DNA of 12,353 nt, taken from DATECU01 sp035286745 (lineage in GTDB: Bacteria; Acidobacteriota; Vicinamibacteria; Fen-336). Below, piece by piece: positions 1 through 6,106 of this stretch. Under the pieces are notes generated by a model. It did no database searches and was not told the DNA's origin. It saw nothing but the letters and a program-made list of their open reading frames with translations. Position numbers and translations under genes: made by a program. Position 1 is the first letter of the stretch. Every line of letters starts with the position of its first letter. The stretch lies in assembly GCA_035286745.1 (NCBI GenBank), contig DATECU010000179.1, positions 1 through 12,353 on the forward strand, read 5' to 3'.

Positions 1-1008
1 CGCCAAGGCTTGCGGGTGTCCACGGCCGACGAGCCGCTGACCCTGGCCGGCCGGCGCTATCCGATCGGCACCGCCCTGCTGCGCGTCGCCGACAACCCAC
101 CCGCCCTGGCCGGCCGCCTGGGCGCGATCCTGGCCCGTCACGGCGCTTCGGCGGTGGCGGCGGATTCGGGTTTCGTGGACGAGGGCATCTCCCTGGGCAG
201 CAGCCAGATGCGCGCGCTCAAGGCGCCTCGGGTGGCGCTGGCCTGGGACGCCCCCACCTCCAGCTTGTCGGCCGGCTGGGCCCGTTATGTGCTGGAGCGG
301 CGCTTCGAGCAACCGGTCACCGCGGTCAGGGTCTCCTCGCTCCGGCGCCTGGATCTCCGCCGCTACGACGTCCTGGTCCTCCCCTCCGGCGACTACGGCG
401 ACGCGCTCGGCGAGGAGGCGGTGCGGCGGCTCAAGGACTGGGTCCGCGCCGGCGGCACCCTGGTCACCCTGGCCGAGGCCTCGCGTTGGGCGGCCCGAGA
501 GAAGGTGGGGCTGCTCGAGGCCCGCACCGAGCTCCGCGGCGGCAAGCCGGAGACCGAGCCGTCCGAGAAGGAGAAGGACAAACCCGCGGAGCCCAAGGTC
601 GAAGAGGGCAAGCCCTTCGACCTGGAGAAGGCGCTCCAGCCCGAGCGCGAGCGTCCCGAGACCACACCCGGGGCCCTGCTCCGGGTGCTGCTCGACCAAG
701 AGCACTGGCTCAGCGCGGGCAGCGACGGCGAGATCCAAGCCCTGGTGGAAAGCCAGCGGGTGTTCACGCCGGTGAAGCTGGACAAGGGCGTGAACGTGGG
801 CCTGTACGCGCCCCTGGATCGCCTGATGGTGAGCGGGCTGGCCTGGAAGGAAGCCCAGCAGCAGTTGGCTCAGAAGGCCTTCCTCATCGATCAGCCGCTC
901 GGCGATGGCCACGTCATCGCCTTCGCTGAAGAGCCTAACTACCGCGCCTTCACCGAGGCCACCCAGCTTCTGTTCCTGAATGCGGTCTTGCTGGGTCCGG
1001 CGCACTGA
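1..1008 (+). CDS. M14-type zinc carboxypeptidase homologue, C-terminal part (5' end outside window)
   Basis: The reading frame is open from base 1, so the gene begins before the window; 335 C-terminal residues are visible and end at a TGA. The visible part lacks the zinc-binding catalytic domain expected of M14 peptidases. It shows a region like the C-terminal extension of large secreted bacterial M14 proteins: a segment 'GISLGSSQMRALKAPRVAL', then a Rossmann-like, class I glutamine-amidotransferase-like fold (YDVLVLPSGDYG at about residues 121-132, then DWVRAGGTLVTLAEA at about 144-158). There is no Cys at the expected nucleophile elbow, so this domain is probably not an amidotransferase. 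A highly charged Glu/Lys/Pro-rich insert (about residues 180-215) separates it from the C-terminal end. Family assignment is from memory of the extension; the missing N-terminal half would settle it. Confidence 0.65.
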   Translation, partial: RQGLRVSTADEPLTLAGRRYPIGTALLRVADNPPALAGRLGAILARHGASAVAADSGFVDEGISLGSSQMRALKAPRVALAWDAPTSSLSAGWARYVLERRFEQPVTAVRVSSLRRLDLRRYDVLVLPSGDYGDALGEEAVRRLKDWVRAGGTLVTLAEASRWAAREKVGLLEARTELRGGKPETEPSEKEKDKPAEPKVEEGKPFDLEKALQPERERPETTPGALLRVLLDQEHWLSAGSDGEIQALVESQRVFTPVKLDKGVNVGLYAPLDRLMVSGLAWKEAQQQLAQKAFLIDQPLGDGHVIAFAEEPNYRAFTEATQLLFLNAVLLGPAH

Positions 1009-1027
1009 GTCGCCACAACGGCAGCTC

Positions 1028-1055
1028 TCAGCATTCAGCAGTCAGCGCTCAGCTA
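1028..1055 (+). repeat. Heptameric tandem repeat, four TCAGCNN units
   Basis: Four contiguous 7-base units start at 1028, 1035, 1042 and 1049. Each begins TCAGC and ends in a different dinucleotide (AT, AG, GC, TA). A degenerate unit GCAGCTC precedes them at 1021-1027. The array lies in the spacer between the peptidase gene and the toxin-antitoxin pair. Such heptameric intergenic repeats are seen in several bacterial groups; no function is implied here. Confidence 0.7.
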
Positions 1056-1072
1056 CGGCACCGGAAGAATGC

Positions 1073-1103
1073 ACCCTTTGGGTAAGGGGGAAGTGCCTAT
1101 AAT
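1073..1103 (+). promoter_or_regulatory. Probable promoter and small dyad of the first toxin-antitoxin pair
   Basis: A perfect TATAAT lies at 1098-1103 in otherwise GC-rich DNA. Upstream at 1073-1083 is a small perfect dyad (ACCC TTT GGGT), where the -35 box would be expected; the -35 itself is poor. The strong Shine-Dalgarno AAGGAGGAGG (1106-1115) follows, six bases before the ATG at 1122. A start site 6-7 bases after TATAAT would fall inside the Shine-Dalgarno, so the exact promoter is uncertain. The dyad could be an antitoxin operator (inference). Confidence 0.5.
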
Positions 1104-1121
1104 GTAAGGAGGAGGCAACCG

Positions 1122-1400
1122 ATGCGCGTCGGAAAGTCCTTTCCAACTACGTCCCTGGTGCCCGAGGCCACAGTGACCTCGAAGGGGCAGATCACCCTCC
1201 CTAAAACCATCCGGGAGCAACTCGGAATCCAAACCGGGGGGCGGATTCGCTTCCTCCTGAACGGGCATGGGGGCTTCCAGGGTGAACCCGTTGTGTACGA
1301 GCTAGAGGATCTCTGGGGGATGGCTGACGCAGGCCCTCGCCCCAACCGGACCCTGACGGCTCAGGACATGGACAAGGCCAAGATGCGGAGGGAGTGGTGA
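1122..1400 (+). CDS. AbrB/MazE/SpoVT-type antitoxin
   Basis: This 92-residue protein has a swapped-hairpin AbrB-type DNA-binding domain at about residues 15-60, with the characteristic VTSKGQITLPKTIREQLGI segment followed by a basic/hydrophobic strand (GGRIRFLL). The C-terminal tail (about 65-92) is charged and would be the toxin-binding part. The ATG at 1122 is supported by a strong Shine-Dalgarno six bases upstream. The stop codon overlaps the GTG start of the following PIN gene, the usual translational coupling in vapBC operons. Known members of this class neutralise the toxin by direct binding and autorepress the operon, alone and with toxin. The toxin partner here is frameshifted, so the antitoxin may be the only intact member. 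Family call is firm; a specific subfamily name is not. Confidence 0.9.
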   Translation: MRVGKSFPTTSLVPEATVTSKGQITLPKTIREQLGIQTGGRIRFLLNGHGGFQGEPVVYELEDLWGMADAGPRPNRTLTAQDMDKAKMRREW

Positions 1401-1791
1401 TCGTTGCGGACACCAACGTCTGGGCCAGGGCCTTCCTCGGGGACGACCCCGGGCAATGCTCGGGCGCTCGCAAGGCACTCGCCGAGGCCCGGAACCGGGA
1501 GGGTGTGTTCGTACCCCGATCGTCATGGCCGAGCTGTCCTGGGTGCTCCGCGGCGCCAAATGGGAGCGCACGCGAGTCCTTCGGACCATCGAGAGCCTGT
1601 TGCAGACCCGAGGGGTCACGCCAGAAGCACCCCAGGTTGCGCGACAGGCCATTAACAAAACCACAGAAGGCGGTCGCGGAGGATTCGCGGACCACTTGAT
1701 TGCCCAGGTGGGCTTCGCCAACGGCTGCCGCCAAGCCCTCACCTTCGACGCCCTCTTTGCCAAGACGGCCAAGGTGAAGAAGCTCCAGTGA
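1394..1791 (+). pseudogene. PIN-domain ribonuclease toxin (VapC-type), frameshifted
   Basis: A GTG at 1394 starts a PIN domain (MVIVADTNVWARAFLGDDPG...) that overlaps the antitoxin stop. After residue 41 (...EGVFVP) the PIN sequence continues in the -1 frame from base 1516 (PIVMAELSWVLRG...) to the TGA at 1789-1791. The junction is a run of four C at 1514-1517; one extra C would restore a 132-residue protein of normal VapC length. In the restored product the four acidic PIN residues are all present: D6, E47, D100 (FADHLIA) and D119 (TFDALFA). As written, frame one runs on to 1699 and gives a nonsense tail lacking three of the four. The intact downstream motifs point to a recent mutation or a sequencing/assembly error in a C run. 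PIN toxins are Mg-dependent RNases cutting tRNA, rRNA or mRNA; the target here is unknown. Confidence 0.8.
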
Positions 1792-1809
1792 CTCGATCCG
1801 ACACGAGCG

Positions 1810-1823
1810 CTGCTGAGTGCTGG
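1810..1823 (-). repeat. Inverted, degenerate copy of the TCAGCNN heptamer
   Basis: On the minus strand this reads CCAGCAC then TCAGCAG, two units of the same 7-base periodicity as the array at 1028-1055, in opposite orientation. It lies just after the end of the broken toxin gene, so the toxin-antitoxin pair is bracketed by related repeats facing each other. The copy is short and one unit is imperfect. Confidence 0.4.
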
Positions 1824-1834
1824 TCGCCCACTGC

Positions 1835-1850
1835 CGAGCGCTTCCGCTCG
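1835..1850. terminator. Hairpin between convergent genes
   Basis: A perfect 6-bp stem (CGAGCG / CGCTCG) with the loop CTTC lies between the end of the PIN gene (1791) and the stop codon of the minus-strand membrane-protein gene (1853). No T-run follows on either strand, so intrinsic termination is only a suggestion. Confidence 0.3.
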
Positions 1851-1852
1851 CG

Positions 1853-3772
1853 TCAGCGGAGCGCAATCCTCGACACCGCGGCCGCCGCCCGGCCGTTCTC
1901 CTCGTCGCCGGGAGCGGCGTTGCTGAAGCTGAGGCAGAGCAGGTTCTGCCCGGGAACCGCCCGCTCCCGGGGCACCTCGACGCGGTAGGTGTTCCACAGG
2001 TAGGTGAGGTCGAAGCCGCCCACCGGGACCTCGTTCACCGCTACCGTCATGTGCTGGGGCAGGGCCTTGCGCGGGGCTCGGGCCAGCATCTCGATGGGCA
2101 ACGGGATCGGCGCCTCCAGGGGGATCTGGATGCAGGCGCGAGGGTACAGGGCCCAGCGGAAGGGCACCTCCTCCCGGCGATTGGCGAAGGGGGCCCAGCC
2201 GGGCCCCAGCCAGCGCTCGTCGCCCTCGGCCAGGTTGAAGATCCCGTTTCGGTTGAAGCGGGTGTAGACGTACTCGGCAGAGAACACCTTGTAGATGAGG
2301 GCTCGCCCCGGCGGGCCTCCGAACGCGCCAAACCCCCGTTCCAGAAGCCGGCGCAGTCCAAGCGCCTGGTCCTTGGCGACCCGGTCGAGTGGGGCCGCGT
2401 CCTGGTAGCTTCCGCTGCGGAAGGAGCCGATGAGGCCGAGGTTCCAGAGGGCCAGCAGGCCCAGGACCGCCGCGGGGGAAAGCATGGGCCGCCGTGCCAG
2501 CAGGGAGGCCGAGAGGCGCAGAAGCCGTGCCAGGCCCAGGGCCAGCAGCGGAACCACCAGGTCGAATCGGCGCGCGCCAAACGCGTCGCCGCCGGCCCAG
2601 TCCCAGTCCGTCACCGAGCCGTTGATCCATGCGGTGGCCGCGAACACCGCGAGGGCGGGCCCGTGGAGCCACGCCTCCTGTCGCCAGCACAGCAGCAGAC
2701 CCAAGAGGCCCAGGCCCAGGGCGGGCGTCCACGTAAAGAGCCCGTGGTTGGCGGAGATCAGCACGTCGAGCAGGTGCGGCGCTCCCCAGTCGACATAGCT
2801 CGAGCCCTGAGGGAGGGTGAGAGCCTGGCCGAAGAGGATCTTCCAGGTGAGGAGCTGCGGGGCGAAGACCAGGAGCCCCAGACCCGCGCCGGCCAGCAGC
2901 CAGGGCAGCCGCGCCGTACCCCGCCGCAGCTGGTGAGCGGCCAGCGGTGCCAACAGCAGGACCCAGACCAGGGCCTGCCAGCGGCACACCAGAAGCGCCC
3001 CCAGCACCAGACCCGCCAGGCTCCAGCTTTGGAGGGATGGCGTTAGACGTGCGCGATCCCAGGCCCAGAGGACCAGGGCCGCGAAGGCGAAGGTCAGGCC
3101 GTGGGCCATCGCCGGAACCACCAGGGCGTAGTAGAGGATGGGCGAGGCGGCGATGGCGGCCAGAGTCGAAAGCCAGGCCGCCTGCGGCCCGACGCGGCGG
3201 GACAGGGTGAGGGCCAGGGCCCAGGCGCCCAGCACCACCGCGGTCTCAGTGCCCAGGGCGAGGGAGCGCACATAGGGCAGGCTCAAACCATCGGCGGCAT
3301 ACCGTCTCACGCTCAGGCCCAGACGAACGTAGGCGTGGGCCACCGCGAAGAAGGGGCTCCAGAAGAGGGCGGGGCCCACCGGATGGGTGCTGGCGGTGAG
3401 GCCGGTCGCCGTCTGCGGTCCTTCCCCCAGGCCCCACTCTTCGCGTTCGTTGGCGAAGTCGAGGTCGTGGTCGAAGGCCATCGAGCGCAGGTAGGCCAAG
3501 TAGCTGCTGCCGTCAGCTCTCAGCTCCGGGCCCACCCACGCGCCCATGGCGTAGGTGCAGGCGAGGGCAAGCGGCAACAGCGTTCGCGCCGAGCGTCGCG
3601 GGCGAGCCAGCGCGAACCCCGTCACCGCCAACAGCGGTCCCAGCCAGCGGCCGGAGAGCCGGAGGGGATCGAGCAGGGCCAGCCCCGAGGCCAAGACACC
3701 CAGCCAGAGCAGAAGGCCGCCGGCGCGTCGGCCGAGCCGGCGGTTCGAGTCTGAGGTCGTCTCTCTCGGCAT
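1853..3772 (-). CDS. Polytopic membrane protein, GT-C / GT39-like glycosyltransferase
   Basis: A 639-residue protein with about ten or more hydrophobic segments between residues 18 and 450. After the first two segments comes a loop with RADGSSYLAYLRSMAFDHD (85-103), like the acidic DG.xY loop after TM1-2 in GT-C enzymes that use polyprenyl-phosphate sugars. Further on is NGSVTDWDWAGGDAFGARRF (384-403), a W..GG..FG.R motif common in bacterial GT39-like proteins. The last part (about 490-639) is soluble and looks beta-rich, perhaps a periplasmic carbohydrate-binding or jelly-roll domain. Role by family: transfer of a lipid-linked sugar to lipid or protein at the outer face of the inner membrane; donor and acceptor unknown. 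ATG at 3772 is the only sensible start but has no clear Shine-Dalgarno. The gene stands alone, convergent with the broken toxin and divergent from the next gene. Confidence 0.65.
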   Translation of the reverse strand: MPRETTSDSNRRLGRRAGGLLLWLGVLASGLALLDPLRLSGRWLGPLLAVTGFALARPRRSARTLLPLALACTYAMGAWVGPELRADGSSYLAYLRSMAFDHDLDFANEREEWGLGEGPQTATGLTASTHPVGPALFWSPFFAVAHAYVRLGLSVRRYAADGLSLPYVRSLALGTETAVVLGAWALALTLSRRVGPQAAWLSTLAAIAASPILYYALVVPAMAHGLTFAFAALVLWAWDRARLTPSLQSWSLAGLVLGALLVCRWQALVWVLLLAPLAAHQLRRGTARLPWLLAGAGLGLLVFAPQLLTWKILFGQALTLPQGSSYVDWGAPHLLDVLISANHGLFTWTPALGLGLLGLLLCWRQEAWLHGPALAVFAATAWINGSVTDWDWAGGDAFGARRFDLVVPLLALGLARLLRLSASLLARRPMLSPAAVLGLLALWNLGLIGSFRSGSYQDAAPLDRVAKDQALGLRRLLERGFGAFGGPPGRALIYKVFSAEYVYTRFNRNGIFNLAEGDERWLGPGWAPFANRREEVPFRWALYPRACIQIPLEAPIPLPIEMLARAPRKALPQHMTVAVNEVPVGGFDLTYLWNTYRVEVPRERAVPGQNLLCLSFSNAAPGDEENGRAAAAVSRIALR

Positions 3773-3902
3773 GGTCGGCTAGAGGATAGCCCGGGGACGC
3801 CGCCAGCGCAGGCCAGGCCGACGCGCGAACGCGCGAAGGGAAACCCATGGTAGGTTAGCCCCCTTGCCGCCCGGGCTCCGGCCTGGGTGGGGAAGGGGGA
3901 CC

Positions 3903-4361
3903 ATGCGGGTCGGACGCACCCTGATCATCACTGCCGCCGCTTGGGGCGCGGCCCTGGGCTTGGCGCGAGGGGAAGAGCCGCCCATGATCGGCCTGGCGGG
4001 CGGCTACTCCACGCGCTTCCAGAAGCCGACGATCGCGGTGGAGCTTCTAGCGCCGGTCGCCAACTCGCTCCACGCCAACCTAAGCCTCGAATACCTGGAA
4101 GCGGCGCGGGTTCGGCATGTCACTGCCAGCCTCGACGTGCAGTACCGCGTCCGGATCCACGGGCGGCTTCTGGCCTGGGTTGGCGCGGGCTTCGGCGTCC
4201 GCACCGACGATCCCCTCGGCCCCCGCGAGAGCACCACCCGGGACTTCCAGGCCAACTTGCTGGCCGGCCTGGGCTGGGAGATGCCGCTGACGCCGGCGCT
4301 GCAGGTGCGGGTGGCCGGGGGCAAGGCCACCGTGTTGGGCGGCTTCCGCGTCCTGCTCTGA
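3903..4361 (+). CDS. Small exported beta-rich protein, possibly outer-membrane-like
   Basis: A 152-residue protein. I chose the ATG at 3903 because a purine-rich GGGGAAGGGGGA stretch lies just upstream and it gives a typical leader: MRVGRTLIITAAAWGAALGL, then ARG-EE at about residues 21-25 as a likely cleavage region. The in-frame start 39 bases upstream would put a Gly/Arg/Pro-rich stretch before the leader. The mature part alternates polar and hydrophobic residues (TIAVELLAPV, LHANLSLEYLEA, ASLDVQYRVRIHGRLLAWVGAGFGV, FQANLLAGLGWEM, LQVRVAGG) and ends in VLGGFRVLL, as in short outer-membrane beta-barrels. The end is aliphatic, not the aromatic C-terminus typical of barrels sorted by BamA. 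I recognise no specific family. It is divergent from the GT-C-like gene and convergent with the 515-residue exported protein. Confidence 0.65.
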   Translation: MRVGRTLIITAAAWGAALGLARGEEPPMIGLAGGYSTRFQKPTIAVELLAPVANSLHANLSLEYLEAARVRHVTASLDVQYRVRIHGRLLAWVGAGFGVRTDDPLGPRESTTRDFQANLLAGLGWEMPLTPALQVRVAGGKATVLGGFRVLL

Positions 4362-4392
4362 CCGGGAGCAACGGCCCCAGGCCAGCATGCGC

Positions 4393-4431
4393 GGTGCCGT
4401 CGAGCTCGAAGGCACCTCCAAGAGCTCGGCG
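4393..4431. terminator. Two overlapping, mutually exclusive hairpins in a convergent spacer
   Basis: Hairpin A pairs GGTGCC (4393-4398) with GGCACC (4411-4416). Hairpin B pairs CGTCGAGCTC (4398-4407) with GAGCTCGGCG (4422-4431), ten pairs with one G-U on the plus-strand transcript. They share bases and cannot form together. The spacer lies between two convergent genes, so a bidirectional terminator is the simplest role; no T-run is present. The central TCGAGCTCGA (4400-4409) is also a perfect palindrome. Confidence 0.35.
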
Positions 4432-4457
4432 TCGACCCCGGCCCACGTCGTCCCCGC

Positions 4458-6005
4458 CTACTCCTTGGTCACGAAGCTGCCGCCCCAGATGGCCTGCGTG
4501 TCCCACTGGGCGAAGGCGGCCGCGAAGTTCTCCATGTCCTTCCGAGTGACCTGCCCCACCGGGGTGACGAAGTACACGACGGTCACCCGGATCGGCTCCT
4601 CGGCGCGAGCCCCGCGATAGCCGGCGCCCGTGTTGTAGGGCCCCTCCGCTTCGCCGTGTCCGATCGCCACCCGGGTCAAGCCGGGCTCTTGCCGCTTGGC
4701 CGCCGCCGCCTGCTCGGCCTCGGCCTTGTCCTCCATCGGCGCCGACTTCGATTTCGTCACCTGTGGGGGAGCTGCCATGGGGAGCGGTGGGGGCACGGTC
4801 CCGGGCACGCTGCCGATCTGGCCGCCCACCACGCCACCGGGTACGCCTCCCATGTCTTGCCCCCAGGGCGGAGTTCCCATGTTAGACAACTGCACGCCGG
4901 CTGCGTTCCGCCGCAGCGGCACCTGGATCAGGTAGTAGCGCTGCACGTCCACATCCATGCCTTGCGCCTTCAACTCCCGCTCCAGCCTCAGCAGATCCTG
5001 CCGGTCCTGGGCCCGGCTGGCGGTGAAGGGCGCCTTCTGGCCCCTAACGTTTGCGAACAGCAGTTGGTGTTGTCCGGGCCCGACCACGGCCTGGTGACTG
5101 CCCTCGATCACGTCCGTGATCACGAAGTTGGTGGAGCCGTATGGGAAGATGCTGAAGTTGAAGGCGGCCCGCGGCGGCACCCCATCGGGCCAGGCCCCGC
5201 GCATGCTGCGGGCGGGCACGGGCACGATCGCGAACTGGTTGGAGACGATGACGTTCTGGTCGCGGGTGCGGCTGGTCAACCCCAGCTCGGCCAGCCGCTG
5301 GGGCAGCGTCTTCTCCACCGTGCGCCGGCCCAGGCGCTGGTGGATCTTGATGGCGGCGGCGGGCACCACCAACACCTTGTCCCGGAAGTTGCTGTCCCGC
5401 CGCACCGAGAGCGCCAGGCGCGCGCTGCCGGGGTCGCTCTCGTCCTTGCGCACCCAGATGCCGACGTCGCTGATGCGGTCGCCCCACACGCTGCCCTGGT
5501 AGCGGCCGATGTCTTCCCAACTGATCTTCACCGGGTGGAAGCCTTTTTGCTGCACCAAACCCATGAACCCGCCGTCGTTCCAGAGGTCCACCGTGTGGTG
5601 GAAGTAGCGCTCCCATTCGACCGGGGGGGGCGGGGGCAGCGGGGGGGTCACCTGCGGCGGGCCGCCAGCGTGGCCAGTGTCGGCGAGGTACTTGAGGGCC
5701 GCCACCACGTTGCGCACCGTGTTCGAGCCCGGCGAGGTGTCGAGCCCCAAGTTGGCCGCGATCTGCACCGCCGCGAAGTCCACCTTGCTGTTCCCGATCC
5801 CGTGGGCGCGGGCCTCCTCGAGGGCCACCAGCACGTCGTCGCGGATGCCGCGCGCCTCCGCCGGGTTGATGCGCATGCCCTGCTTGGCGAACGCCTCCGC
5901 GATGGCGGCGTCGCTCGGCGGCCCGCCCGCGCGCGCCGGCGAGGATGTTGTGACCAGGCCCACCCAAAACCCGACCCCGATCGCGAGCAACGTCAGACGG
6001 CGCAT
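4458..6005 (-). CDS. Exported protein of unknown function with Pro/Gly-rich linkers
   Basis: A 515-residue protein. The ATG at 6005 is preferred over a GTG six bases upstream because GGAGG sits five bases before it and it begins a clean signal peptide (MRRLTLLAIGVGFWVGL, probable cleavage after PARA at residue 26). After the leader: a helical stretch (about 30-112), a polyproline spacer (120-128), a mixed alpha/beta region with WERYFHHTVDLWNDGGFMGL (131-150) and KVLVVPAAAIKIH (210-222), a charged helix (328-350), a Gly/Pro/Met-rich low-complexity linker (about 375-416), an Ala/Glu/Lys stretch, and a distinct C-terminal block (about 442-515) with VAIGHGEAEGPYNTGAGY and PIRVTVVYFVTPVG. There are no cysteines and no catalytic motif I know. 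The ordered C-terminal block after low-complexity sequence may be an interaction domain. Likely periplasmic or cell-surface; function unknown. Confidence 0.75.
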   Translation of the reverse strand: MRRLTLLAIGVGFWVGLVTTSSPARAGGPPSDAAIAEAFAKQGMRINPAEARGIRDDVLVALEEARAHGIGNSKVDFAAVQIAANLGLDTSPGSNTVRNVVAALKYLADTGHAGGPPQVTPPLPPPPPVEWERYFHHTVDLWNDGGFMGLVQQKGFHPVKISWEDIGRYQGSVWGDRISDVGIWVRKDESDPGSARLALSVRRDSNFRDKVLVVPAAAIKIHQRLGRRTVEKTLPQRLAELGLTSRTRDQNVIVSNQFAIVPVPARSMRGAWPDGVPPRAAFNFSIFPYGSTNFVITDVIEGSHQAVVGPGQHQLLFANVRGQKAPFTASRAQDRQDLLRLERELKAQGMDVDVQRYYLIQVPLRRNAAGVQLSNMGTPPWGQDMGGVPGGVVGGQIGSVPGTVPPPLPMAAPPQVTKSKSAPMEDKAEAEQAAAAKRQEPGLTRVAIGHGEAEGPYNTGAGYRGARAEEPIRVTVVYFVTPVGQVTRKDMENFAAAFAQWDTQAIWGGSFVTKE

Positions 6006-6015
6006 GATCACCTCC
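6006..6015 (-). promoter_or_regulatory. Ten-base Shine-Dalgarno matching the 16S rRNA 3' end
   Basis: Reading the minus strand, GGAGGTGATC directly precedes the ATG at 6005. It is the full complement of the canonical 16S rRNA tail (GATCACCTCC), which predicts very strong ribosome binding and decides the start of the 515-residue gene. Confidence 0.7.
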
Positions 6016-6069
6016 AGTACCGATGCCGCGGGCCCCGCCCAGCGGTCCGACCTGGGCCGGGGTCCGCAA

Positions 6070-6090
6070 TCGCCAGGGATACCCTGGCGA
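6070..6090 (-). terminator. Nine-bp perfect hairpin between two minus-strand genes
   Basis: TCGCCAGGG and CCCTGGCGA form a perfect 9-bp stem around a three-base loop. It lies 17 bases past the stop of the 208-residue gene and about 65 bases before the start of the 515-residue gene. No T-run follows on the minus strand (TTGCGG), so it could be a rho-assisted end, an mRNA stabiliser or an operator. Confidence 0.4.
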
Positions 6091-6106
6091 GGTTCGGATT
6101 ATTCCG

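Noticed and set aside
1302..2987. Minus-strand open frame of 561 codons overlapping the GT-C-like gene in another frame
   Set aside because: Pro/Gly/Arg-rich shadow frame that also crosses the toxin-antitoxin pair; no domain.
1817..3046. Long plus-strand open frame (409 codons)
   Set aside because: It is antisense to the GT-C-like gene, has a Gln/Arg/Gly/Pro-rich composition typical of a GC-rich shadow frame, and no recognisable domain.
3513..3526. Two TCAGCTC units resembling the heptamer repeat
   Set aside because: They are inside the coding region of the GT-C-like gene, next to its conserved RADGSSY segment, so chance is more likely than a repeat insertion.
3821..3836. Tandem duplication of ACGCGCGA
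   Set aside because: Two copies of eight bases in a GC-rich spacer; no further copies or adjacent regulatory pattern.
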